Shown: in pieces, positions 21,120 through 30,999 of the stretch
How the letters are laid out: each line of letters starts with the position of its first letter
Numbering within the stretch: the stretch's first letter is position 1
Origin: Serpula lacrymans var. lacrymans S7.9
Taxonomy: Eukaryota > Basidiomycota > Agaricomycetes > Boletales > Serpulaceae
Length of the DNA: 55,305 nt
Assembly (NCBI RefSeq): GCF_000218685.1
Contig: NW_006763295.1
Location: 2,885,237-2,940,541, forward strand
Direction of reading: 5' to 3'
Translations under genes and position numbers: made by a program
Notes under the pieces: model-generated
Seen by the model: only the letters and a program-made list of their open reading frames with translations
Told to the model about the DNA's origin: nothing
Databases searched by the model: none

Positions 21120-23390
21120 TAATCTTGGTCAAAATTGCTACCTCTTCTTCTTGACAGCTACCACCACCTCGCAACCTTTGGCCGCATGGTGGCCTCTTAA
21201 CCTTAAATCTGATCTACTATAGTTATTTCTGCAAAATGAAAGAACGTCAAGGATATTATTAAATCCTTCAAGATGGCCTTGGTGGGAAAATGGGGAGAGA
21301 ACCTTGTCTGAAGTGTACAATTGGAAGACTTATTGTTGATGCCAATCAAGGCCAAAGTGGGATGCAATATAGCGCAGTTATGTAACTCCCCTCCTTGAAC
21401 ATTTCATAATGGCATACTTGCAAACTCAGTTGCACAAACTCTAAGGCCCCCAGTAATAATAACAAGGGCAGACATGATCCATCTAACCTCCTTAAAAGCC
21501 TTCAACAGGTTCCTTGCCAGGGAAGCATTCCAGAACAATGCATTATTTTTCATATACACAAAATGCAATGCCCTGTCAGCATTTGACAGAAGCCAGGTAA
21601 TATAACTGGAATGCATGCTCATGAATGGGTTTCAAGGGTCTTCTATAAAGCAACATCCCGTTGAGTTGTTCCGGACATTGTCTGCCACCTCACCCAAGTC
21701 AAAATTGTACAGAGACACAGGGGGTTTTTCACCAAAGAAAATGTCCTTAGCTACAATGTCCCAATATTACTGGTGCAAAGTATTGACCAAATGTTAAGTC
21801 AGACAATTTTACTATGTCTCCGTGGAACGATAGCTTGAGGCTGAGAGTGTGGGTGAAGACTGCGCTGGGCGTATTTTCTTCTGAGCCTCTGATGGTTTGT
21901 AACGGTCCTGCAATGTTGAAATTATTAAGAACGAAGCTTGAAGGAAGTGTCTAGCCACTTGCTGAGAGCAATCAGGGACTGGAACTAGAGTCCAATGTGA
22001 GTAACTATATTATTAGAGAGTATGACAGGTATACAGTACCTAGAGTCCAATGTGAGTAACTAGAGAATAGGAAGCATTAGACTCTGCAGTACTGTCCAAA
22101 GTTTTGTAAACAAAGATAAACAAAGGAGCCACGAAGGCAAAATAATAGAGAACACAATCAATAGTGAATGATAGAAGAATAGATAGAGAAAGGAATAAAA
22201 ATATAGAGGTAGCACAAAGGTGCAGAATCACCAAAACTAATAATAAATTGCGCGATCCATTGGGTGACCTCTGATGCATATAGGAAACTTCCATCTGCCT
22301 TGGTGCTAACAAGGACCAAGAAACAATTCAACGGAGAAAAATATTTATCAGAATTGACGTCAACTTGAGTATGGCGCCACAGTGCAAGATTGACTTGATG
22401 GATGCATCGCCAGACAAAGTCTTTAGAAGCTCCATCGCAGAGTGCTTTATCCAAGTGTTGCAAGGTAGATTTCTGTACCTCAGTAAATATTTACTAATAT
22501 GTATGCTTCTATCCGATGACACAGCGCACAAAGGACAGCAAAGCTTGGCTGTAGTTTGAGCCATATTGTCCGATGGTTGCAGACTATAGCTGCAAAAACA
22601 GCTGGTGGACGCCCAACCCTCATACAATCAGCACCAGGGAGCATTTAATAATCATGCAACTCACTTGCCAACTGATGCAAGGAGCCTTGGTATACCAAAG
22701 GACGCATGCTTTCCTATGACAGGCTGAGAGTCTTTAAGGTATTGGACTACATGCTGCCGTAGAGAGTGCAAGTGCTTGTTGTCAGCATTAAACTGCCTGA
22801 CCATGTCCTGAATATCAGCAGGAAATAACCCCTCCACATGCTTAACCCATCCTTTCTTCTTGTTCAAAATGCTGAGGTCATGAAAGTTGGACAATGCTGA
22901 AAAAGGTTGATTGTGATAATCAAAAGAGACAGTACCAAGACAGGATGCGACATGAGGGATTTCCAGGCTGCTGCTTTGCGCCTGTTGAGGGTCAACCCTG
23001 AACCAGCGCTTATGTTGACCCGAGGTAAAGTGTTGTGCATAATTGCAAAAAGGCAGTGGGATTGACTCCCCTTTGGCGTAGGAACAAGGAGATTTGAATG
23101 CGTGATAATGGGAAACTAGGGCATGTTCAGTCTTGTAACCACAACCGCATTTATTGCAAAAGAAATATGGGACCAGAGTTGTTTTTAGGCCAAATACGGG
23201 CATTGCAGCTCCCATAGGCCCTAGATACTGGATTTGGTGCAGATTGACCAACACATATTCCTCTTTGAGCTCCTCTAAAATGTCTTCTGGGAAGTCAAAG
23301 CGTGGAAAGTCATGTCTGATATGAGAAATTAAGGTGTAATGCTGCGGAGAAACAGCAAAACAGCAGGAGGTGCAAATCAATATTCTGAAT
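21120..23390 (-). pseudogene. Telomere-linked-helicase-type gene (OrsD/DUF3505) remnant, split by LTR-1
   Basis: Minus-strand coding runs from 23,390. LICTSCCFAVSPQHYTLISH is a C2H2-like finger, followed by a second finger CNKCGCGYKTEHALVSHYH. The frame then reads coherently to 22,661 (239 codons). A probable intron leads to SCFCSYSLQPSDNMAQ, and after a frame change the gene continues as KDFVWRCIHQVNLALWRHTQ and SFLYASEVTQWIAQ. There the LTR-1 copy at 21,923-22,242 interrupts it. Beyond it the gene resumes with WDIVAKDIFFGEKPPVSLYN, NNALFWNASLARNLLKAF and IITGGLRVCATEFASM. Paired N-terminal fingers plus a gG.R.TEL-type segment are what I know from OrsD-domain proteins linked to RecQ-like telomere-linked helicases. 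The helicase motifs themselves are not present. Stops, a frame change and an insertion show loss of function. Confidence 0.6.
21923..22242 (-). repeat. LTR-1, minus orientation, inside the OrsD-type gene
   Basis: Runs from TATTAAGAACGAAGC to CACCAAAACTAA. The terminal CA is replaced by TA, so the right end is slightly altered. No matching target duplication is visible. Confidence 0.85.
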
Positions 23391-23737
23391 CATTTGTTTA
23401 TCACAATTGCACACAACAGAAAGTTAAACTTCTCACGTTGTATCACCGTGTTATTGTCTGCCACCAAAACACATACAAATCTGCCATGTCCTAGAACGGA
23501 TTACCATGCACGTATCTGGGGCTTAAAAAGGAAGTATACCTTCACCAGGTGCGACTGCGTTGCCAATGCAACCTTACAAGACAGGGGTTATTATTATGGC
23601 ATGAGATCAAAGTGTTAGTGACGTTGAATGCTATCATACCTTGCTGCACCCTATTGCTCAAACATATTATCTCGTCACTTGCGTTGTTGGAAGATGAAAG
23701 ATCAGGGCACTCTGCTTGGCCTCCCCCATTGACTAAA

Positions 23738-24058
23738 TATTAAGAACAAAGTTTAAAGGAAGTGTCTAACCACTTGCTGAGAGCTATCAGGGACTGGAAA
23801 CTAGAGTCCAATGTGAGTAACTATATTATTAGAGAGTTTGACAGGTATACAGTACCTAGAGTCCAATGTGAGTAACTAGAGAATAGGAAGCATTGGACTC
23901 TGCAGTACTGTCCAAAGTTTTGTAAACAAAGGTAAACAAAGTAGCCACGAAGGCAAAATAATAGAGAACACATTTAATACTGAATAGTAGAAGAATAGAT
24001 AGAGAAAGGAATGAAGATATAGGGGTGGCACAAGGGTGCAGGATCACCAAAACTAACA
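23738..24058 (-). repeat. LTR-1, full length, minus orientation
   Basis: 321 bp, TATTAAGAAC to AACTAACA. Flanks CTAAA and TAAGT do not match. Confidence 0.87.
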
Positions 24059-24089
24059 TAAGTACCCTAAGACAAATGTAGTGTTCATA

Positions 24090-24985
24090 ATGGAGTGGGC
24101 TGTTCCCATATTTAAGTGGGCTATTTGCATATTCAAGTAGGTTTCCCCATATATAAGCGAGCTATTCCTATTTTTAATATGGGCTGTTCCCATACTTAAG
24201 TAGGCTGCTTCCATGTTTAAATGGGCTATTCCCATACATATTTAAGTGGGCTTTTCCAATCTCTGAAATGGGCTGTTCCCATATTTGAGGAGGCTATTCC
24301 CATACCTAAGTGGACTTTTCCCAATTAAAATGGTCTGTCCCTATACATAAGTAGGCATAACCCATGTTAACAACATAAGCTCTATCTATATCTAAGTAGA
24401 TTTTTTGTATTTTAATATAGGGTGTCCCCACTTTAGAATAATCTATTCCCATTGATTTGTTAGGTATTAACTACTATCATCAGACCCTTTATATATTACA
24501 TTTTTATTTTTGCTTTTTGTATATTGCTGGACCATAAGGAGTGTGGAAAAGCAAAGTAGACTAGATTGAGATTATTATGATCTGTTCACAGTAGCATGCT
24601 TTGTAATTAACATTCTATTTATTAGTATCAATGCATGTAAAGTTAGCAGACACATTAATCATAATATTTAAATCAGTATATTAATTCAAAAGAATAATGT
24701 AAATAATATAATCTATTTAGGCTATATATCACATAATTTTTTCTCTTGATGTTAATTTATAACATGGGAATAGCCAACTTAAACATAAGAACAGCCCACT
24801 TAAACACAGGATCAGCCCATATTGAAAATGGGAATAGCTCACTTTGATATAAAAAAAGCTTACTAAACAGCGGGAAAACCCCACTCAGACGTGGGAATAG
24901 CCCATACTGAAATAAACAAGAACCACTTCATAATATGGATAGCCCTTACTAAAATAACAAAACCCTGCTTTCAAAGTTAAAACAG
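24090..24985. repeat. Two inverted arrays of a GGGCTATTCCCA minisatellite
   Basis: From 24,092 to about 24,440, degenerate 22-28-bp units of the form GGGCT(A/G)TTCCCATA..TTAAGT are in plus orientation. From about 24,755 to 24,985 the reverse complement appears (CATGGGAATAGCC, ACTTAAACA). An AT-rich spacer of about 310 bp lies between. The arms could fold into one large hairpin. Confidence 0.75.
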
Positions 24986-25084
24986 TCTATATTGTAATAC
25001 AATTAGAAGGGCTAGCTTATATTTGAAAAATATATATGGGAAGTACTTATGATACTACACTGTGATATTAATCCTGCCAAACTA

Positions 25085-25265
25085 TACTCATCTATTACTT
25101 TTTCCTTTCTTACTATCTTTTCCTTTGTCACACCAAATTCTACTTTCCAATTACTCTTTTGAATATTCTGTTACTTTTACTTTTCTCATTATTTTTCCCT
25201 TCTTTCCACCAAACTACACTTCTCTATCACTTTTGCCTTCCTACTACCCTAAATTCTCCTCTTAA
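25085..25265 (+). repeat. Polypyrimidine tract
   Basis: About 180 bp of strongly C+T-rich plus strand made of CTTTTCCTTTC-like words. Function unknown; it could equally be the strand-biased interior of a decayed element. Confidence 0.5.
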
Positions 25266-27732
25266 GGAACAAGTAACAAAGGTGCTTTAAATAATTATGC
25301 AATATAAAATACATTAGGACTAAAAATGACCTCAGTAGCAAGATGTTTCCAGCTCTACACAATGCTTACACCCTACTTACTTTGTCAATGAGGCCTCCAT
25401 GGAGACTTTTTTTTCACAGGGCGCTCCAGAAGCAAAATTGTGGCAACCATGGTAAGGAATGTCCTAAAGCAAAACAGGTCAGGGTGTGTTGGGTTTACTA
25501 AAATGACTTACAAAAGGCACTTCAAGAGTGCTATTTAAGTTAATTGCAGCAATTTTGATCTTCTTTGATAATTAATTGCTGCTTCAGTGAAGGTGGTGTC
25601 CCTGCAAAATCTTTATCCTCAGAGACCCATTTTCTCTAAGGCAGAAATGTCAGTTGAATACCTAAATACAGAAAAAATGAATCATGGCTTACCATTGCCT
25701 AAAGGTCAGCCTGACCTGTTTGTGATTTTTAGAAGGTTAAATTTAGGTAAAAGTGCAAGAATAAATACTGGTTAGCTGAGCAGATTGCAAAGGGTTTTCT
25801 GCATGTATTGAGCGGGGGGGGTGGGAGGAAGCTGGAAGGAGCAAGGGAAAGTTGTAGTTTTATAGTAAATTGTATTTGGAAGGTCCAAACACAAGGACAT
25901 CAAAATAACTCACTCAGACTTGTCAGCAACAAATCACATGGTAGAAATTAGCACAAATATGGCATAATACTTTGCCTTGATCATTCAAATAAATGGTAAT
26001 AATAACTTGCTTGGAAATAACTTTAGCCCTTGATGCCGGAATCAACGCATAAATTTTGAATGACATCCAAACCAGAAAAAGCATTAAAAAAGATACAAAC
26101 ACATGATAATTCTTCATCTTGTCTTCACTCTGAGGAGCTCCTTGCAGTAGTGAGTGTCCACAAAATATGTCAACTGCCAAGGCCAACATTATTTAGCCCT
26201 ACAATAATTGTAGTACAAAACAGTTGTTATGTGCTGGCAGAGAAGTATTTGGATGTGATCACTGTAAAACAAGAAAACTTCAGTGTAGCAAATCTTTGTA
26301 TGGAAGAGCGGATGTGGGCAACCATTCTCTTTGTTGATGGCGGTATTTAGCCATGCTGACTGTGCCGTTTCTGCAGCCATCAGACCTAGTGGTTGTTGAG
26401 TGACCCTCAAAACTACACCTTTAAGGGTGAAAAAAAGGATATGTGAAGACAATAATCAGGATAAAGGTGAAGGTGCTTCTTCTGTTGATAAATCTTCTTC
26501 AAGAAATTGCCATTTTAAGCAAAAGCTTGACATTGTGTTTAAAGATCTTTTTTTGACCATGGAAATTAATGTTAAGCAGGCCATAAGGAACAGTGAAGAG
26601 ATTCTACCACAAAAAAATGCCTTGTTCCATATTGTAACTTCTTAGGAGGATCGACTTGGAGAAAACAATGGAGGAGCTCAAACTTGAAGCGCTATTATTA
26701 GAACAGTAGGTAGTGATCCTTTTGACACCGTAATTTATTAATTTCAGCGATATCAGCCAGAATGGAATCATAAAGAGTGCCAAGATAGGCATTTATGTCC
26801 TTGGTATATATGTATATGTTGCATTTTGTACTGGCTCTTTGTGTAGACCTTTTTATTAGCATCTACAGTGCAGTTTTTTTTAAAAAAATCATTAATTGCA
26901 CCAAAATATAAACAAAAAGCTGGTCAAAGAATGCATAATAACATTGATTTTCTATATGTACATTGCACTTTGTACTAGCTCTCCATGGAGACCTTTTTAA
27001 TTAGCATCCATGCTATGTTTTCTTGGAGGTATTACTACTGTGGTGAATGATATATTTATCAATGTAAAAGTGAACAATTAAAGTCAGTCTTTCTTTTTGA
27101 GCTTTTTGTAAGCTTGATATAATACTACTTTGTAACTAAAATGTAACTAACAAAAATATTCAAAATATATTTGTAAACCGTCAACAGTCAACTATCAATA
27201 ATATACTGTTAACCTACGGTAAATAGTCAATTATTGAATTAACAGTTGACAGTTGACAGTTAACAAAAATTCCCAAAACACTTGGTTGTTTCTGTTTCAA
27301 CATAATTATATATTGTATCACTTAATTTTATATTAACTGAGGTAGCAGCTTGTGTATTTTATATTAGCAGAATATTATTATACTCACCACTTATACAGTA
27401 CTATTTTCTATTTATCTAATCAACAGAATATGAGCTCAGCAAAAACTGCTAATATGTCTTGGAGTAAAAAAATCTTTTTTTTTTGCTATTTTAAATCTTA
27501 ATAGGAGAAAGACAAGAGAGACAAATTGGCTACTTTATAAAAGTTATTTGGGGTAAATAGTTGGGTTAAAATACTTTTTGAGTATGCACAAAAGCAATAG
27601 AAGGTAATTCAAAAGCAATCCTTCAAAATATAAATCTGACTCTTATAGTTACTTTATCAAAGACAATATTATTGCACTTAATACAAAAGAACTAGAGGCC
27701 TGTAAAAATAAAGTCAGAGTATATGGACAAAT
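25266..27732. other. No gene recognised; AT-rich
   Basis: Short frames only. The longest plausible one (26,400-26,645, 81 codons, NNQDKGEGASSVDKSS...) has no known motif. The sequence from 26,808 to 26,882 is imperfectly repeated at 26,950-27,022 (TTTGTACT(G/A)GCTCT, GTAGACC or GGAGACC, TTAGCATC). A hairpin lies at 27,178-27,262. Confidence 0.5.
27178..27262. repeat. Hairpin, about 85 bp
   Basis: CAACAGTCAACT (27,182) pairs with AGTTGACAGTTG (27,244) at 11 of 12 positions, and TCAATAAT (27,195) pairs with ATTATTGA (27,230) exactly. The AGTTGAC unit is repeated in the right arm. Confidence 0.7.
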
Positions 27733-28052
27733 TGTTAGTTTTGGTGATTCTGCACCTTTGTGCTACCTACACATTATCATTTATTTTTCTATCTATTCCT
27801 CTACCATTCAGTATTGATTGTGTTCTCTACTATTTTGCTTTTGTGGCTGATTTGTTTACCTTTGTTTACAAAACTTTGGACAATACTGTAGAGTCCAATG
27901 CTTCCTATTCTCTAGTTACTCACATTGGACTCTAGGTACTGTATACCTGTCATACTCTCTAATAATATAGTTACTCATATTGAACTCTAGTTCCATTCCC
28001 TGATAACTCTCAACAAGTGGTTAAAAACTTCCCTTAAGCTTTGTTCTTAATA
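27733..28052 (+). repeat. LTR-1, full length (320 bp)
   Basis: TGTTAG...TTAATA. It is more diverged than most copies, with several C-to-T and G-to-A type changes. Flanks CAAAT and GGAGG do not match. Confidence 0.86.
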
Positions 28053-28164
28053 GGAGGGGATAATAGGAGTCCCAAAAGACAATGGTTACGATGGATAAGC
28101 AGTAAGATACTTGGATGGTGAGATATGAGGTCAGGAAGATGGCTAGAGCACAGGGCTCATAACC
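28053..28164 (-). mobile_element. Remnant of LTR-1 element leader (about 110 bp) between two LTRs
   Basis: Matches the leader end at 1,790-1,900 and 30,577-30,684, including GGTTATGAGCCCTGTGC next to the LTR at 28,165. It is a third copy of the LTR/leader junction, truncated by the plus-strand LTR. Confidence 0.8.
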
Positions 28165-28484
28165 TATTAAGAACAAAGCTTGAAGGAAGTGTCTAGCCAC
28201 TTGCTAAGAGCTATCAGGAACTGGAACTAGAGTCCAATATAAGTAACTATATTATTAGAGAGTATGACAGGTATACAGTATTTAAAGTCCTATGTGAGTA
28301 ACTAGAGAATAGGAAGCATTGGACTCTGCAGTATTGTCCAAAGTTTTGTAAATAAAGGTAAACAAAGGAGCCACAAAGGCAAAATAATAGAGAATAGAAT
28401 CAATACTGAATGATAGGGGAATAGATAGAGAAAGGAATAAAAATATATAGGTAGCACCAAGGTGCAGAATCACCAAAACTAACA
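28165..28484 (-). repeat. LTR-1, minus orientation, joined to a leader remnant
   Basis: TATTAAGAAC to AACTAACA, 320 bp, diverged. Its 3' side is the element leader and its 5' side is unrelated sequence (ATATT). Confidence 0.85.
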
Positions 28485-28811
28485 ATATTCTCATGCCTGT
28501 TAGTAGTGTGGTTTGCGCACCATGTTTAGGCCAAATATTGCAATGGTTTTTGGAGTCACTGTATGTGACTTATTTATCTATTCTGAATGTCCTACACCAT
28601 GAAGTAGTCTCCCCTGCAGCCTTCTCTACAGAGAATTTAATGGACCATGACATGACATCTAACTATTGACATGAACTCACCAAGGATAGGGGTATAAAAA
28701 AATCAGGTTACTGGAGCACTCACCAGCTTCTGACCAACTTGCTAAAGCAGCATAATGCACATTGGATGTTAAGTTGGCATTACCCGGGTTAACAGAGTTA
28801 TTCCATGATAG
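28485..28811. other. No gene seen
   Basis: 327 bp between two LTR-1 copies. No frame or motif of note. Confidence 0.5.
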
Positions 28812-28888
28812 TGTTAGTTTTGGTGATTCTTTGTGCTACCTCTATATTTTCATTCCTTTCTCTATCTATCCCTCTACCATTCAGTATT
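28812..28888 (+). repeat. LTR-1 5' fragment (77 bp)
   Basis: First quarter of the LTR, with a 5-bp gap (GCACC missing), ending at CATTCAGTATTG. There it joins gag copy 2 in the opposite orientation. The junction removed the gag C-terminus and knuckle. Confidence 0.8.
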
Positions 28889-29518
28889 GGCAGTGGTAGA
28901 CGAAGAATGCAAGGCAGAATCGACTTGAGCACGACGACGGCGATTGACCTCTTCAGCAAGGAAAGCATCCCTGAGCTAAGTTTTATCCAAGGTGCCCAGA
29001 AGTAGTAGAGACGAAGTGAAGTGGGCATATTGATCAGGAAGCGCCCTAATCATGGCCATGCATGTCAATTCATCGTCCAATTCAGACAATGAGAACCCTG
29101 TAGGACGAAGATTTTGAATCTGATGCATGCCTTCGTCAATCCTGGTCATGAGAGACTGCAGGGACTCGTCCTCCTTCTTTCTGATAGAGAAGAAGTCGTC
29201 ATAGGCGTTAAATCTCGTCCCAGGCTTCTTAGAGACGTGCACAATGGCCAGTTTCTCCCAGATCTTGACAGGATCATCAATGATGCCATCAAGATGGATG
29301 CGCTGCTCTTTGGTGACATTGAGGTATAATGCACCAGCAGCCTTTTCAGCTCTCAACTCCCATTTCTCTATTGCTTCAGTGTCAGTCCCAGGACACTTTT
29401 CAGCGCCAGAGACGAGCCTTCACAGTCCCTTGGTCATCAACCAAGCTTGCATTTCACCACTCCACTGGGGGTAGTTAGTGCCAGACAAGGGATGGAACTT
29501 TGGGTCAGAGTCAGACAT
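28889..29518 (-). pseudogene. Copia-type gag (UBN2 family), copy 2 of the LTR-1 retroelement
   Basis: The ATG at 29,518 starts MSDSDPKFHPLS as in copy 1. A TGA at 29,420-29,422 (TGG in copy 1) stops translation after MTKGL. Beyond it the capsid domain is intact (EKAAGALYLNV...LLLLGTLDKT...VNRRRAQVDSAL) to the LTR fragment at 28,888. This copy lacks the two frameshifts of copy 1, so the copies decayed independently. Confidence 0.85.
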
Positions 29519-30684
29519 GATGGGTGTTGTATAAGACGATAGAGCAAAGATAAATGATGTAGGAAACGGCTATAGGCGATGGAACAGTGGCAAAGGCGAT
29601 GGGCAACAGTAGGAGGTGAGCAGATAAGATGGTGAGGCGGTAGAGAGAGGATATGGAGAGGGTCAGAAAGTGCAAGGATAGGTCCAAATAGGGTCCAAAA
29701 AGCGTCCAAAAGCGATCCAGGAGGGTGCTAAGGCTTCCTAGTGCTGCTACAGGGTTACGCCTGTGTTCCCCTTTCAATACCACACTGATATTAACAGAGA
29801 AATTGCCTCGAGACAGTGTTGGTTAATAGGGCTTGTATATGAGTCAACAAAGTGACTTAAGCTCCCCAAACACCGCAGACTGAGAGGGGCTCTAGGCAAC
29901 AGCAAACTGAGGCAATGCAGGCGAGCTTCACAGTCTATAGGCTTGTTCTATCTGATAATGGACAGAGCAGAGAAGATTGGAGCTTTATGCACACACCAGA
30001 TATGCCAAAAAGCGAAAAATAGGGCAAAAAGTCGAAAATGATGCAGAGACAGATAGGATGGATGGATTGCCCCCTAATCAGAGGTATATGGAACGTTTAT
30101 ATAGAGTAATAGATGGCCCAAATATCACAACAAGTGAAGCACAGGATGTGGAGATATGCAATAGGGGTGCAATAGGGGTGAAAGTGCCAAAAATGCGAAC
30201 TTCACAGAGGGTGATGGAGTGGATGGATTGCCCCCAAATTGAGGGTGTAGAGTGCGATAGTATAGGGTACTAGATGGCTCAAATAGGGCCAAGATCCGAG
30301 CACAGGATGTGGAGATATGGAGTAGGGGGCCAAAAGGTGATCAAATGATGATGAAGGCTCACAGAAAGATCCAGCTAAAATCCGACCGCTCTGACAGGTT
30401 TCCTAGGGTTATTTAGGCCGTAGAAGACGATGGTAGAAGTTTGGGGACGATCAGATAAGGATTGGGTGAGATATGATACAGATAAGACCAAAAAAGCGTC
30501 CAAAATGGGGGTAACTTGCAACAAGGAGTTGTTGTTGGAGATCAGGATGAGATCAGAGTAATCTGAGGTGATGGATGGGATAATAGGAGTCCCAGAAGAC
30601 GATGGTTACGATGGATAAGCAGTAGGACGCTTGGATGGTGAGATATGAGGTCAGGAAGATGGCTAGAGCACAGGGCTCATAACC
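29519..30684 (-). mobile_element. Long 5' leader of the LTR-1 copia element, copy 2
   Basis: Near identical to 734-1900. It ends at GGTTATGAGCCCTGTGC, the primer-binding-site candidate, next to the LTR at 30,685. It carries the same internal duplication as copy 1. Confidence 0.78.
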
Positions 30685-30948
30685 TATTAAGAACAAAGCT
30701 TGAAGGAAGTGTCTAGCCACTTGCTGAGAGCAATCAGGGACTGGAACTAGAGTCCAATGTGAGTAACTAGAGAATAGGAAGCATTGGACTCTGCAGTACT
30801 GTCCGATGTTTTGTAAACAAAGGTAAACAAAGGAGCCACAAAGGCGAAATAATAGAGAATAAAATCAATACTGAATGGTAGAGGAATAGATAGAGAAAGG
30901 AATGAAAATATAGAGGTAGCACAAAGGTGCAGAATCACAAAAACTAAC
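30685..30948 (-). repeat. LTR-1, short form (264 bp), 5' LTR of copy 2
   Basis: Has the same 55-bp internal deletion as 1901-2166, so the deletion predates the duplication or transposition that produced both copies. The terminal base differs (AACTAACTA). Confidence 0.85.
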
Positions 30949-30999
30949 TATTCCCTGGGTTTTTACATTACAATAATAATATATATGTATTGTTAACAT

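Noticed and set aside
24090..24985. CRISPR-like array
   Set aside because: Units are degenerate, directly adjacent, inverted across a spacer, and the genome is eukaryotic.
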